A stretch of DNA of 64,000 nt from an uncultured Roseobacter sp. (lineage in GTDB: Bacteria > Pseudomonadota > Alphaproteobacteria > Rhodobacterales > Rhodobacteraceae). Both the position numbers and the translations under genes were made by a program. The notes under the pieces were generated by a model that did not search any database, was not told the DNA's origin, and worked only from the letters and a program-made list of their open reading frames with translations. Below, one piece after another: positions 1-8,112 of this stretch. Location of the stretch: contig NZ_CANLNE010000001.1 of assembly GCF_947492555.1 (NCBI RefSeq), forward strand, positions 310,001 through 374,000. The letters run 5' to 3'. Each line of letters opens with the position of its first letter. Within the stretch, counting starts at the first letter, position 1.

Positions 1-18
1 TTTCAGACATCTAACTCA

Positions 19-402
19 TTACTCCGGCGACCAGGCCTCATAATCGCTGCGCGGCGCGGGATCCGACCGGCGGATGGATCCCTTCGGCGCGTATGCGAGT
101 GCGGTACCCGTCAGGTTTTCCTGATGCGGCTTTTCCCATGATTTGCGCGGCAAGGGCGCCTCCGTCGGCGCCGCCTCCCACGTGCGGTGCAACCAGCCGT
201 GCCACTCGGGATCGATGCGGCTGGCCTCGGCCTCGCCATTGTAAATCACCCAGCGACGGCTTTTATCCTTGTTTTCATAGAAAATATTGCCCTGACTGTC
301 TTCGCCGACCTTGATGCCTTTGCGCCAGGTCCAAAGCTGCGTGTTCAGCGTCTGGCCATTCCACCAGGTCACTGCGCGCAGGATAGAAGTCAGAAGTCCC
401 AT
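19..402 (-). CDS. NDUFA12-family complex I accessory subunit
   Basis: This 127-residue protein matches the NDUFA12 (B17.2) family, an accessory subunit of NADH:ubiquinone oxidoreductase shared by alphaproteobacteria and mitochondria. It is expected at the peripheral arm of complex I on the inner membrane. The N-terminus ([16 protein letters not shown]), the segment [20 protein letters not shown] and the C-terminal YEAWSPE fit the family. I chose the ATG at 402 because GGAGG lies six bases upstream; a longer frame reaches 480 but adds an uncharacteristic N-terminus. No complex I core gene is in the window, which is usual, as this gene tends to lie apart from the nuo operon. The family call is firm; presence in the assembled complex is inferred. 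Confidence 0.9.
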   Translation of the reverse strand: MGLLTSILRAVTWWNGQTLNTQLWTWRKGIKVGEDSQGNIFYENKDKSRRWVIYNGEAEASRIDPEWHGWLHRTWEAAPTEAPLPRKSWEKPHQENLTGTALAYAPKGSIRRSDPAPRSDYEAWSPE

Positions 403-495
403 GAAATGCCTCCGGTCGCACTGTCGTTTCCACATATGGCCGATTGCGTGCGAAACGTCCAGATGGATGCGTCGCGTCAAGCGGCTTTCGCCCGC

Positions 496-858
496 CTATT
501 CCGGCAGGAGCGCCGTCACTTCGATCTCGATGCGATACTTCGGGTCGATCAGGCCGCATTCGATCATGGTCGCAGCCGGGGGATTTGCGCCAAAGGCTTC
601 TGAAAGCATTGGCCAGCATGGCGCAAACTCAGCGGCATCGGGCAGCATATAGGTGACGCGCACCACATTTGCAAAACTAGCGCCGGCAGTTTGCAAAGCT
701 TTCTCAATGATTTGCAAAGCCGATTTGCATTGTTGCAAAACCGTGTCGCCTTCTCCGGTTGTTCCGGCGACATGCACCCACCCGCCCGCGACAACCGCGC
801 GGCAATAGCCAATTGTATCCTCATAAACGCCACCCGATTTGATGCGTTGAATCGCCAT
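496..858 (-). CDS. RidA/YjgF/YER057c/UK114 family protein
   Basis: A 120-residue protein of the Rid superfamily, small trimers some of which hydrolyse reactive enamine/imine intermediates of amino-acid metabolism. Family features are the glycine-rich strand region around residues 25-35, the central helix QQCKSALQIIEKAL and the closing strand RIEIEVTALLP. The arginine needed for deaminase activity in RidA proper (Arg105 in E. coli) aligns with Ala96 in the segment PAATMIE, so this is probably another Rid subfamily and may lack imine deaminase activity. The ATG at 858 is preferred over one at 864 because GGGAG then has normal spacing. It is downstream of clpX and separated from it by a terminator. 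Confidence 0.85.
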   Translation of the reverse strand: MAIQRIKSGGVYEDTIGYCRAVVAGGWVHVAGTTGEGDTVLQQCKSALQIIEKALQTAGASFANVVRVTYMLPDAAEFAPCWPMLSEAFGANPPAATMIECGLIDPKYRIEIEVTALLPE

Positions 859-979
859 GAGCATGCTCCCTTTGTATGTCGCTTGAACCTTTGCCCGGCG
901 CCCGCTGCCTGACTGCCCGACTGGATGCCCCAATACGAGGCGCGGGCATGTTTTACGCAGATATGAACGCGCCACACAG

Positions 980-1007
980 AAAAAAGCAGGCCCGAAAAGA
1001 CCTGCCT
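980..1007 (-). terminator. Rho-independent terminator after clpX
   Basis: Read on the minus strand, a GCAGG/CCTGC stem (arms 1001-1005 and 986-990) with a loop of ten bases is followed directly by six T residues (985-980). It begins 20 bases past the clpX stop and should separate clpX from the RidA-family gene. Confidence 0.8.
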
Positions 1008-1027
1008 TGATGAAATTTCGACAGAGA

Positions 1028-2293
1028 TCAGCCCGCGCTGGCTGGCTCCTTCTCTGCGTCCGCGTGGATCATCAGCGGCGCCGCTTCAGAGACCACCGCC
1101 TCCTCGTTCACCACCACCTCCGTGACGCTTTCCAGTCCCGGCAGATCAAACATCGTGTCGAGCAGGATGTCCTCGAGGATGGAGCGCAGGCCCCGTGCGC
1201 CGGTTTTGCGTTCGATGGCGCGTTTGGCGATGGCCGAAAGCGCGTCTTCGGTAAAGGTCAGTGTCGTATCTTCGAGCTCAAAGAGCCGCTGGTACTGTTT
1301 GACCAACGCGTTCTTGGGCTGCGTCAGAATGGTCACGAGCGCATCTTCATCCAGATCTTCCAGCGTTGCCAGAACAGGCAGACGACCGACAAACTCCGGG
1401 ATGAGGCCGAATTTCAGCAAATCCTCTGGCTCAAGATCGGTGAAAATCTCGCCTACCCCGCGTTCGTCATTGTCCCGCACGTCAGCGCCAAAGCCCATGG
1501 CCGACCCCTTGCCGCGCGCCGCGATGATCTTGTCGAGGCCCGCAAAGGCGCCACCGCAGATAAAGAGGATGTTCGTGGTGTCCACCTGCAGGAATTCCTG
1601 CTGCGGATGTTTGCGCCCGCCCTGAGGCGGCACCGAAGCCACGGTGCCTTCCATCAGCTTGAGCAAGGCCTGCTGTACACCCTCGCCCGAGACATCACGG
1701 GTGATCGAGGGGTTTTCAGACTTGCGGGTGATCTTGTCGACCTCATCAATGTAGACGATGCCGCGCTGCGCGCGCTCCACGTTATACTCAGAGGACTGCA
1801 GCAGTTTCAGAATGATGTTCTCGACATCTTCCCCGACATAGCCCGCTTCGGTCAGCGTGGTGGCATCGGCCATGGTGAAGGGCACATCGAGAATGCGCGC
1901 TAGTGTCTGCGCCAGCAACGTCTTACCGCACCCCGTGGGGCCGATCAGCAGAATGTTGGATTTAGCGAGCTCAATGTCGCCGCCCTTCTGAGCGTGGTTC
2001 AGCCGCTTGTAGTGATTGTGCACGGCGACCGACAGCACGCGTTTGGCCATCGCCTGCCCGATCACATAGTCATCGAGCACCTCGCAGATGTCTTTGGGCG
2101 TCGGCACCCCATCCGTGGCCTTGAGACCGGAAGCCTTGGTCTCTTCGCGGATGATGTCCATGCAGAGCTCAACGCATTCATCGCAGATGAAAACGGTTGG
2201 CCCGGCGATCAGCTTGCGCACCTCATGCTGGCTCTTGCCGCAGAAGCTGCAATAGAGGGTATTCTTGCTGTCGCCCGTCGAATTCGTAGCCAT
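1028..2293 (-). CDS. clpX: ATP-dependent Clp protease ATPase subunit ClpX
   Basis: ClpX is the AAA+ unfoldase that recognises tagged substrates and feeds them to ClpP in the cytoplasm. The 421-residue protein has the N-terminal zinc-binding domain (Cys15, Cys18, Cys37, Cys40), Walker A GPTGCGKT at 118-125, the pore loop GYVGE at 151-155, Walker B around 179-184 (IVYIDE) and a ClpP-docking loop at 266-269. That loop reads MGFG rather than the IGF/LGF seen in many ClpX proteins, a conservative change. Length is normal. clpP lies upstream on the same strand, the standard order. The 140-base gap holds a perfect inverted repeat (2324-2351), so clpX may have its own leader or promoter as well as read-through from clpP. 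Confidence 0.98.
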   Translation of the reverse strand: MATNSTGDSKNTLYCSFCGKSQHEVRKLIAGPTVFICDECVELCMDIIREETKASGLKATDGVPTPKDICEVLDDYVIGQAMAKRVLSVAVHNHYKRLNHAQKGGDIELAKSNILLIGPTGCGKTLLAQTLARILDVPFTMADATTLTEAGYVGEDVENIILKLLQSSEYNVERAQRGIVYIDEVDKITRKSENPSITRDVSGEGVQQALLKLMEGTVASVPPQGGRKHPQQEFLQVDTTNILFICGGAFAGLDKIIAARGKGSAMGFGADVRDNDERGVGEIFTDLEPEDLLKFGLIPEFVGRLPVLATLEDLDEDALVTILTQPKNALVKQYQRLFELEDTTLTFTEDALSAIAKRAIERKTGARGLRSILEDILLDTMFDLPGLESVTEVVVNEEAVVSEAAPLMIHADAEKEPASAG

Positions 2294-2323
2294 GTCAACC
2301 CTTTCAGGTCTTGCGTGTGTCCG

Positions 2324-2351
2324 GCAGCACGCGGCGTATAACGCGTGCTGC
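2324..2351. repeat. Perfect 10-bp inverted repeat in clpX leader
   Basis: Arms GCAGCACGCG (2324-2333) and CGCGTGCTGC (2342-2351) flank an 8-base spacer. On the clpX strand the hairpin ends about 30 bases before the start codon and has no T-tract, so it does not look like an intrinsic terminator. It could be an mRNA-stability or processing structure, or an operator. Confidence 0.6.
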
Positions 2352-2433
2352 GTTGTCTTTATGGCAGCTTAGGCCAGCGCTGGCAGGTCCACAATCGCTA
2401 AATGGTAAACTGACTGTGCGTCCCGCGTGACGT

Positions 2434-3060
2434 TTAGCTGTCGTCCTCATCCTTGCTGCGACTCTCGACGATCTCGTCGATGAGTCCCCATTTCTTCGCT
2501 TCTTCCGGCGACATGAAGTTGTCACGTTCCAGCGCATCTTCAACCTTTTTAAGGGTTTGCCCGGTGTGCTTCACGTAGATCTCATTCAGGCGCGTCTTGA
2601 GTTTCTGGGTTTCCTGCGCATGGATCATGATATCCGTCGCCTGACCCTGATAGCCACCCGAGGGCTGGTGCACCATCACACGGGAGTTCGGCAGAGAGAA
2701 CCGCATGCCGGCCTCACCTGCTGTCAAAAGCAGCGATCCCATGGAGGCGGCCTGGCCGATGACCAATGTGGAAACCTTGGGCTTGATGTATTGCATGGTG
2801 TCGTAGATCGACAGGCCGCTGGTCACCACGCCACCCGGCGAGTTGATGTACATGCTGATTTCCTTCGACGGGTTTTCCGCCTCAAGGTGCAGCAGCTGGG
2901 CCACGATCAGCTGCGACATGCCGTCGTGCACGGGCCCGGAGAGGAAAATGATCCGCTCCTTCAGCAGGCGCGAAAAGATGTCATATGCACGCTCGCCCCG
3001 GCTGGTTTGTTCCACAACCATGGGGACAAGATTCATATAGGTGTCGATGGGATCGTTCAT
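2434..3060 (-). CDS. clpP: ATP-dependent Clp protease proteolytic subunit ClpP
   Basis: ClpP is the serine peptidase that forms the two-ring barrel of ClpXP and ClpAP. The 208-residue protein has the complete catalytic triad: Ser106 in GQAASMGS, His131 in MVHQPSGG and Asp180 in [11 protein letters not shown]. The oxyanion-hole segment [10 protein letters not shown] precedes it. I chose the ATG at 3060 ([10 protein letters not shown]) because it gives the normal ClpP N-terminus; an in-frame upstream extension to 3117 does not look like the family. The Shine-Dalgarno is weak. The trigger-factor gene that often lies upstream in other bacteria is absent here, and phoX is divergent instead. Confidence 0.98.
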   Translation of the reverse strand: MNDPIDTYMNLVPMVVEQTSRGERAYDIFSRLLKERIIFLSGPVHDGMSQLIVAQLLHLEAENPSKEISMYINSPGGVVTSGLSIYDTMQYIKPKVSTLVIGQAASMGSLLLTAGEAGMRFSLPNSRVMVHQPSGGYQGQATDIMIHAQETQKLKTRLNEIYVKHTGQTLKKVEDALERDNFMSPEEAKKWGLIDEIVESRSKDEDDS

Positions 3061-3646
3061 GAGGGGATGCCTGTCAGTTGGTGTTCGGGGGACCATACCC
3101 CGCGAACCGTTACGCAAAGCTTAGTATCGGCGTCGGGGGGCTGCAAGGGGGGCCGTTGCAATCTTCGGCAGAGGTGTGAAGCCACCTCGGCTCTACCTGA
3201 ACACGCGCCCGTGGCTGTGTAAAACCGGCGGCCCTCCGGTATGTGCAACGCTCCGGTTGATCGGGCGGAGACCTGCCAAGATGGGGGTCAGTCACGCCAA
3301 CCGTCACCACGCAAAGTCGCGAAGCGGACAACTACAAGTGGGGCACTGGCCGGGCAGTATCAACGCCGCAGCGGTCGCCAAAACGCTCTGCCAGGCTCTA
3401 TCAAGATCGCCTCGTTACTCACTGATAAAAAGTGCATTTCTGGTGCTTCTTCAGAATTTCACACATCTGAAATTCTAGCATAAGTTGCTTCAACAAGCCT
3501 GAGGTATTAACCTTTTTTGCGGGGGATTCTTAACAGCTGCGTGGTCAGTCATACGCGCGTTACATCCGCCGGGCAGAGCAAGGCAGAAGCCACGTGGCAC
3601 GGATTCGCTGCCACGCCCATATCAACGCCACCGACAGAGGAAGCAC
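3061..3646. other. Long clpP/phoX divergent intergenic region
   Basis: These 586 bases separate two divergent genes. Short open frames occur on both strands, but none has a convincing ribosome site or recognisable product, so I call no gene. Visible structure: a small stem ACCGG/CCGGT (3224-3240) that on the minus strand is followed by TTTT; an AT-rich stretch at 3415-3520 that contrasts with the GC-rich flank; and a perfect 9-bp inverted repeat at 3453-3476. The promoters of clpP and phoX should be here, but I could not assign -35/-10 boxes or a clear Pho box. Confidence 0.6.
3453..3476. promoter_or_regulatory. Candidate operator: 9-bp inverted repeat upstream of phoX
   Basis: AGAATTTCA (3453-3461) and TGAAATTCT (3468-3476) form a perfect inverted repeat with a 6-base spacer, about 170 bases before phoX. 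There is no following T-tract on either strand, so a regulator-binding dyad is more likely than a terminator. It does not resemble the direct-repeat PhoB box, and the regulator is unknown. Confidence 0.45.
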
Positions 3647-5680
3647 ATGAACCGCAGAGATATCATCAATGACCCGGAGCACGGAAACAAAGCGGAAGCC
3701 TATGAGGCTTTTGACGATATTCCGACAAACCCAAATCTGAGCCGCACGATCGGCGATGTGATCAACAGCCGATATGGCCGCCGCGACATGCTCAAGGGCA
3801 TGCTGGGCGTGTCCGCGACAACCGCGCTTTTCGGGACCTCAGCGATGATTGCGCCGCGGCAGGCGACCGCCGCGGGCCATGCCAAGGGCCGCTACAACTT
3901 CGACGAACTCACCTGGGGCAACGACGAAAAGCACCATATCGCCGAAGGGTACAACGCCGACATCCTGCTGCGCTGGGGCGATCCGATCACTGCCGATGCC
4001 CCGGACTTCGATGTGCAGAACCAGACCGCTGCGGCGCAGCTGAAGCAGTTCGGTTACAACAACGACTATGTGGGCTTCACCGCGCTGAACGACGAGGGCA
4101 CGCGCGGGCTGCTCTGCGTGAACCACGAATACACCAATGAAGAGGTCATGTTCCCGGGTCTCGGTCGTCAGGACCGCGACGGGTTCACAGGCATGACCAA
4201 GGAGCTGGTGGATATCGAGATGGCCGCGCATGGCGGAACAGTGGTGGAAATTGCTCAAGGCGAGGATGGCAAATGGGCGCTGGTGCGTGACAGCCAGTAC
4301 AACCGCCGGATCACGCCGCACAGCACCGAGATGACCATCGACGGCCCCGCCGCAGGCCATGATCGGATGAAGACCAATGCCGACCCCGACGGCATGACGG
4401 TCATTGGCACAGTTAACAACTGTGCGGGCGGCATGACGCCCTGGGGCACCTATCTGATGGCGGAGGAAAACTTCCACGGCTATTTCTGGACCGATGTGGT
4501 GGACGCCGAGGACAAGCCCGACATCAGCGCCCAGCCCGAAGCCGCGAGCATGAAACGCTACGGCGTGCCGGGGCGCTGGTATGCCTGGGGCCAGTACCAC
4601 GACCGCTGGAACATCGACAAGGAGCCCAATGAGCCCAACCGCTGGGGCTGGATCGTCGAAGTGGACCCGCGCAACCCCGATGCCGCGCCGATCAAACACA
4701 CGGCTCTGGGCCGGTTCCGCCATGAGGGCGCCGAAACCACGATCTCGTCGAGCGGCAAGCTGGTGGTCTACTCCGGCGACGACAACCGCTTCGACTACAT
4801 GTACAAATACGTTTCGAACGACAGCGTGACCGATGAGAACAGCGTCTTTGGCAGCTCTCTGCTGTCGGATGGCACGCTTTATGTGGCGCGGTTTGACGCG
4901 GATGGCACCATCACGTGGATGCCGCTGGTGCATGGGACCGGCCCGCTGACCGCCGAGAACGGGTTCAACAGCCAGGCCGATGTGATGATCGACACCCGCA
5001 TCGCGGCCGATCTGCTGGGTGCGACGCCGATGGACCGCCCCGAGGACGCCAACCCCGGGCCTAACGGCACCGCCTACATCATGCTGACCAACAACACGCG
5101 CCGCAAGGCGGATCAGGTCAACGCCGCCAACCCGCGGCCGGAGTCGTCCTTTGGCCATATCATCGAGATCAGGGAAGACGGCGAAGACCACGCATCACCC
5201 AAGGGCACATGGTCGATCCTGGTAAAATGCGGCGATCCCACCATCGAAGAGGTCGGCGCGCAATGGAACCCGGAGACCTCGGAGAACGGCTGGTTCGGCT
5301 CGCCCGACAACTGCGCCATCGACACCGAAGGGCGGTTGTGGATCTCCACCGACCAGGGGTCGAGCTGGGGCAAGACCGGCAAGTCCGACGGGCTCTATGC
5401 GCTGGAGACCGAGGGCGATCTGCGCGGGCATTCCAAGCTCTTCTTCCGCTGCCCGGTGGGTGGGGAGCTCTGCGGCCCCTACTTTCACGACAGTGGCGAG
5501 ACGCTGTTCCTCGCGGTCCAGCATCCCGGCACCGACGGGACCAAGGATTTCAAAGGGTTCGAGCGGAATTCCACGTTCGAGGATCCGGCGACCCGCTGGC
5601 CTGATTTCGACCCTGCCATGCCCCCGCGCCCGTCGGTCGTTGTGGTCACCAAACAGGGCGGCGGCAAAATCGCCATCTAA
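3647..5680 (+). CDS. phoX: PhoX-family (DUF839) alkaline phosphatase, Tat-exported
   Basis: A 677-residue protein of the PhoX family, calcium/iron-dependent alkaline phosphatases that release phosphate from organic phosphoesters in the periplasm; PhoX is common in marine bacteria. A cytoplasmic lead of about 40 residues precedes a twin-arginine signal (GRRDMLKG, 44-51), a hydrophobic stretch to about 69 and a likely cut after residue 76. The mature part carries family-typical segments such as NHEYTNEE, NNCAGGMTPWGTYL, RHEGAETT and SPDNCAID. The start follows GAGGAAGCAC. It stands alone, with a strong terminator after it and a long AT-rich leader before it. Phosphate control by PhoB is expected from the family, but I could not find a good Pho box. 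Substrate range is not determinable from sequence. Confidence 0.88.
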   Translation: MNRRDIINDPEHGNKAEAYEAFDDIPTNPNLSRTIGDVINSRYGRRDMLKGMLGVSATTALFGTSAMIAPRQATAAGHAKGRYNFDELTWGNDEKHHIAEGYNADILLRWGDPITADAPDFDVQNQTAAAQLKQFGYNNDYVGFTALNDEGTRGLLCVNHEYTNEEVMFPGLGRQDRDGFTGMTKELVDIEMAAHGGTVVEIAQGEDGKWALVRDSQYNRRITPHSTEMTIDGPAAGHDRMKTNADPDGMTVIGTVNNCAGGMTPWGTYLMAEENFHGYFWTDVVDAEDKPDISAQPEAASMKRYGVPGRWYAWGQYHDRWNIDKEPNEPNRWGWIVEVDPRNPDAAPIKHTALGRFRHEGAETTISSSGKLVVYSGDDNRFDYMYKYVSNDSVTDENSVFGSSLLSDGTLYVARFDADGTITWMPLVHGTGPLTAENGFNSQADVMIDTRIAADLLGATPMDRPEDANPGPNGTAYIMLTNNTRRKADQVNAANPRPESSFGHIIEIREDGEDHASPKGTWSILVKCGDPTIEEVGAQWNPETSENGWFGSPDNCAIDTEGRLWISTDQGSSWGKTGKSDGLYALETEGDLRGHSKLFFRCPVGGELCGPYFHDSGETLFLAVQHPGTDGTKDFKGFERNSTFEDPATRWPDFDPAMPPRPSVVVVTKQGGGKIAI

Positions 5681-5709
5681 GGGATTGTTAAAGTCATTTC
5701 AGACAATGT

Positions 5710-5744
5710 AAGGCCCCGCATCCCCCCGCGGGGCCTTTATTCTG
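5710..5744. terminator. Bidirectional terminator between phoX and znuA
   Basis: A perfect 10-bp stem, AAGGCCCCGC (5710-5719) and GCGGGGCCTT (5728-5737), encloses an 8-base loop and is followed by TATTCTGTT. The stem's own A/T ends give T residues in both directions, so it can serve phoX (+) and the convergent znuA (-). Confidence 0.88.
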
Positions 5745-5748
5745 TTAC

Positions 5749-6810
5749 CTAGTCCGCAAGGCAGCGCGCAATCGCCTCCGATGTCTGCATCAAGAGCTGC
5801 CCATAAAGCGCTAATCCTAAATCACTTTCCAGACCCAGCGGATGCACGGATTCCATCCGAATATCCGCTTCCGCAAAGACCGCATCAATCAGTCCTTCCC
5901 GCGCCTCGGGTTCGATCAGCGCACAGCGCGCGCCAGTCGCTGCCACGGTATCGCGCACCTCGGCCAAATGACCGGCACTGGCCGCGCCGCCATCTGCAAG
6001 GCTGATCGCCGCGATCGCCTCAATGCCAAAGCGCGCTTCGAAATAGTGGTAGGCGTCATGGAATACGATGAACGGCCTACCCTGAAGCGGGTCAAGACGT
6101 GCCCTGATCTTGGCCTCGATCTCTTTCAGTTCGCGTGCGCCCGCCGCCGCGTTGTCGCGGTAGAGGTCGGCGTTTTGCGGGTCAGCATCCGCAAGACTGT
6201 TCGAAATCGCCATCAGGATCGCCTGGCCATTGTGCGGATCAAGCCAGATGTGCGGATCTTCGGCACCATGCGCGTGATCATGATCATCATGGGCATCCTG
6301 CGCGTCATGGGCCTCGTGCGCGTCGTGACCGTCATGTTTCTCATGATCATCATGTGCGTCGTGTTTGTCATGATCATCATGCGCGTTGTGGTTTTCATGA
6401 TCATCGTGGCTCGCCTCTTCGGCGTGGCCGTCATGATCGTGATCATCATGCGCGTCGAACATCGCACCGGTTCTGAACGGCAGGTGCGTGACACCCGCAG
6501 CTTCCATCAATTCAAGCTGCTGCGCATCAGGGGCCAGCGTGTCCAGCGTGTCCGCCAGCCAAGGTGTCAGTGCGGGCCCGACCCAGATAATGACATCGGC
6601 AGAGGAGATCGCACGCACTTCGGAGGGGCGCATGGCATATCCATGGGGTGACGCGCCGGGAGGCAGGATCAGGTCAGGCGTGCCGATCCCCTCCATGACG
6701 CGGGCCACGAGGCTGTGAATTGGGGCGACGTCCGTCACGACTCGGGGCGTGTCGGCGACGGCTGGCTGAGACAGGGAAAAAGCGGTAAGAATGGAAAAAA
6801 CGGCGCGCAT
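5749..6810 (-). CDS. znuA: Zinc ABC transporter periplasmic binding protein ZnuA
   Basis: ZnuA captures Zn2+ in the periplasm and delivers it to ZnuBC. The 353-residue precursor has a signal peptide (about 1-19, cut near VADTP). Likely ligands by family comparison are His56 (GASPHGYAM), His187 (EDPHIWLDPH) and His251 (VFHDAYHYF). Between the first two, residues 121-181 form a His/Asp-rich loop with 20 histidines in 61 residues, longer than in many homologues, probably a zinc-scavenging or sensing loop. At the usual DPLG motif the protein reads HPLG (His323), so the acidic ligand position of the family is changed. The ATG at 6810 follows AAGGT and starts the signal peptide. It is divergent from zur, with a palindromic Zur-like site between them. 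Confidence 0.95.
   Translation of the reverse strand: MRAVFSILTAFSLSQPAVADTPRVVTDVAPIHSLVARVMEGIGTPDLILPPGASPHGYAMRPSEVRAISSADVIIWVGPALTPWLADTLDTLAPDAQQLELMEAAGVTHLPFRTGAMFDAHDDHDHDGHAEEASHDDHENHNAHDDHDKHDAHDDHEKHDGHDAHEAHDAQDAHDDHDHAHGAEDPHIWLDPHNGQAILMAISNSLADADPQNADLYRDNAAAGARELKEIEAKIRARLDPLQGRPFIVFHDAYHYFEARFGIEAIAAISLADGGAASAGHLAEVRDTVAATGARCALIEPEAREGLIDAVFAEADIRMESVHPLGLESDLGLALYGQLLMQTSEAIARCLAD
6268..6450 (-). repeat. Low-complexity coding repeat (His/Asp loop of ZnuA)
   Basis: Degenerate tandem copies of short His-Asp-codon units (cat/gat, cac/gac with gcg or aaa insertions) encode ZnuA residues 121-181. Copies differ in codons and in interposed residues (A, K, E, N, G), so this is an expanded coding repeat and not a CRISPR or mobile repeat. 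Repeat-number variation between strains is plausible. Confidence 0.85.
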
Positions 6811-6850
6811 GGTAAGACCTTGTATGAGTTCGCCGGTTCTGTTAGCAGGC

Positions 6851-6862
6851 ATGTTATAACAT
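6851..6862. promoter_or_regulatory. Zur box between znuA and zur
   Basis: ATGTTATAACAT is a perfect 12-bp palindrome centred in the 79-base gap between the divergent znuA and zur starts. It matches the core of known Zur sites (TGTTATA-type half-sites). It contains TATAAC on both strands, which could act as -10 elements, so bound Zur would block both promoters. I could not assign -35 boxes. Confidence 0.8.
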
Positions 6863-6889
6863 ATCAATTCCTTTCTGAAGGAGAGGCCC

Positions 6890-7369
6890 ATGGCCGCGAT
6901 TGGCTTTTGTGCACATGATCATACCGCCTGTGTCGCCGACTTGATGGCGCATGCGCGCGCGCATTGCGAAAAGGAAGGACTGAAGTTCACACCTGTACGG
7001 CAACGTACGCTGGAAATACTGCTGCGCGAGCATCGGGCTCTTGGTGCCTATGATCTGCTGGCGCAGCTGGCAGACGAAGGTCTGGGGTCGCAGCCGCCTG
7101 TTGCCTACAGGGCGCTCGATTTTCTGGTCAAGGCCGGGCTGGCGCATAAGATCGAAGCGCTGAACGCCTATATCGCCTGCGCCCATTCCGGCACCGACCA
7201 CTCCCCTGCGTTCCTGATCTGTCGGGGCTGCAAGGCAGTGGCCGAAGCGGACACAGCGATGACCTCCGGCCGCCTCGGCGATGCCGCCCGTGCCGCAGGC
7301 TTTCAGATCGAACACACGGTTGTCGAAGCCCGGGGCCTCTGCCCGTCCTGTCAGGAGCCCGCGCGGTGA
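6890..7369 (+). CDS. zur: Zinc uptake regulator Zur (Fur family)
   Basis: A 159-residue Fur-family repressor. The winged-helix part lies in residues 20-85 (FTPVRQRTLEILL, then VAYRALDFLVKAGL). The dimerisation domain has paired CxxC motifs at 111-114 (CRGC) and 151-154 (CPSC) for the structural zinc. With zinc bound it should repress znuA and its own operon. Location decides between Fur paralogues: it is the first gene of zur-znuC-znuB and is divergent from znuA. AAGGAG at 6878-6883 gives a strong ribosome site for the ATG at 6890. Its stop overlaps the GTG start of znuC. Confidence 0.93.
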   Translation: MAAIGFCAHDHTACVADLMAHARAHCEKEGLKFTPVRQRTLEILLREHRALGAYDLLAQLADEGLGSQPPVAYRALDFLVKAGLAHKIEALNAYIACAHSGTDHSPAFLICRGCKAVAEADTAMTSGRLGDAARAAGFQIEHTVVEARGLCPSCQEPAR

Positions 7370-8112
7370 GCGCGCTGCTGCGCACCAGCGACCTGTCGCT
7401 GGCCTATCAGGGACGCACCGTGTTGCGCGGTGTGAATTTCACCCTGAACCCCGGCGAGATCGTCACCATTGTCGGACCGAATGGATCCGGCAAGTCCAGC
7501 CTGCTGCGCGCATTGATCGGCGCCCTGCCCCCTGCCCGCGGCAAGATCACCCGCAAACGCGGGCTGAAAATCGGATATGTGCCGCAATGTCTTGTGATCG
7601 ACCCCACCCTGCCGCTGACGGTGGGCCGGTTCCTGAACCTGCCGCGTCGGATCGGTGCGGCACAGGTTGCCGAGGCCCTGCAGGAAGCCGGTGTGCCCGA
7701 TCTGGCGGACCACCAGATGACGGCGCTGTCCGGTGGCCAGTTTCAGCGGGTGCTGCTGGCCCGCGCCCTGCTGAGCGCACCGGAGTTGCTGATCCTGGAT
7801 GAGGCAACGCAAGGGCTCGACCAACCGGGTGCCGCGGGCTTTTATCGCCAGATCGAAGCTGTGCGACGGCAAAAGGGATGTGCGGTGCTAATGGTCAGCC
7901 ATGATCTGCACGTGGTGATGGCCGCCTCTGACCGGGTGCTCTGCCTCAACGGTCACATCTGCTGCGAAGGCACGCCGGAAATCGTGGCCAGCGCGCCGGA
8001 ATACCGCGCGCTCTTCGGCACCGGCACGCAAGGCGCGTTGGCGCTCTACCGTCACGAACACAGCCACAGCCACGGGCCGGACTGCGACCACAGCCACGAG
8101 GCAGCAGAATAA
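7366..8112 (+). CDS. znuC: Zinc ABC transporter ATP-binding protein ZnuC
   Basis: ATPase of the zinc importer, 248 residues, at the cytoplasmic face of ZnuB. Walker A GPNGSGKS is at 37-44, the signature LSGGQ at 121-125, Walker B LLILDE at 141-146 and the switch His in MVSHDLH. A histidine-rich tail (RHEHSHSHGP and onward) closes the protein; a His-rich tail is also known in E. coli ZnuC. The start is GTG in a GTGA overlap with the zur stop, indicating translational coupling, and the stop shares one base with the znuB start. Confidence 0.95.
   Translation: MSALLRTSDLSLAYQGRTVLRGVNFTLNPGEIVTIVGPNGSGKSSLLRALIGALPPARGKITRKRGLKIGYVPQCLVIDPTLPLTVGRFLNLPRRIGAAQVAEALQEAGVPDLADHQMTALSGGQFQRVLLARALLSAPELLILDEATQGLDQPGAAGFYRQIEAVRRQKGCAVLMVSHDLHVVMAASDRVLCLNGHICCEGTPEIVASAPEYRALFGTGTQGALALYRHEHSHSHGPDCDHSHEAAE

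Noticed and set aside
3176-3483. Short plus-strand open frames (80-100 codons) in the clpP/phoX gap.
   Set aside because: No ribosome site, no recognisable product, and they run through the AT-rich regulatory stretch.
3540-3590. Possible Pho box upstream of phoX (CAGTCAT followed by GTTACAT).
   Set aside because: The two half-sites match the PhoB direct repeat poorly and the spacing is off, so I did not annotate it.
6135-6494. Repetitive His/Met-rich frames on both strands near the ZnuA loop, and the look of a short tandem array.
   Set aside because: They are other frames of the ZnuA His/Asp coding repeat; units are too short and degenerate for a CRISPR array.
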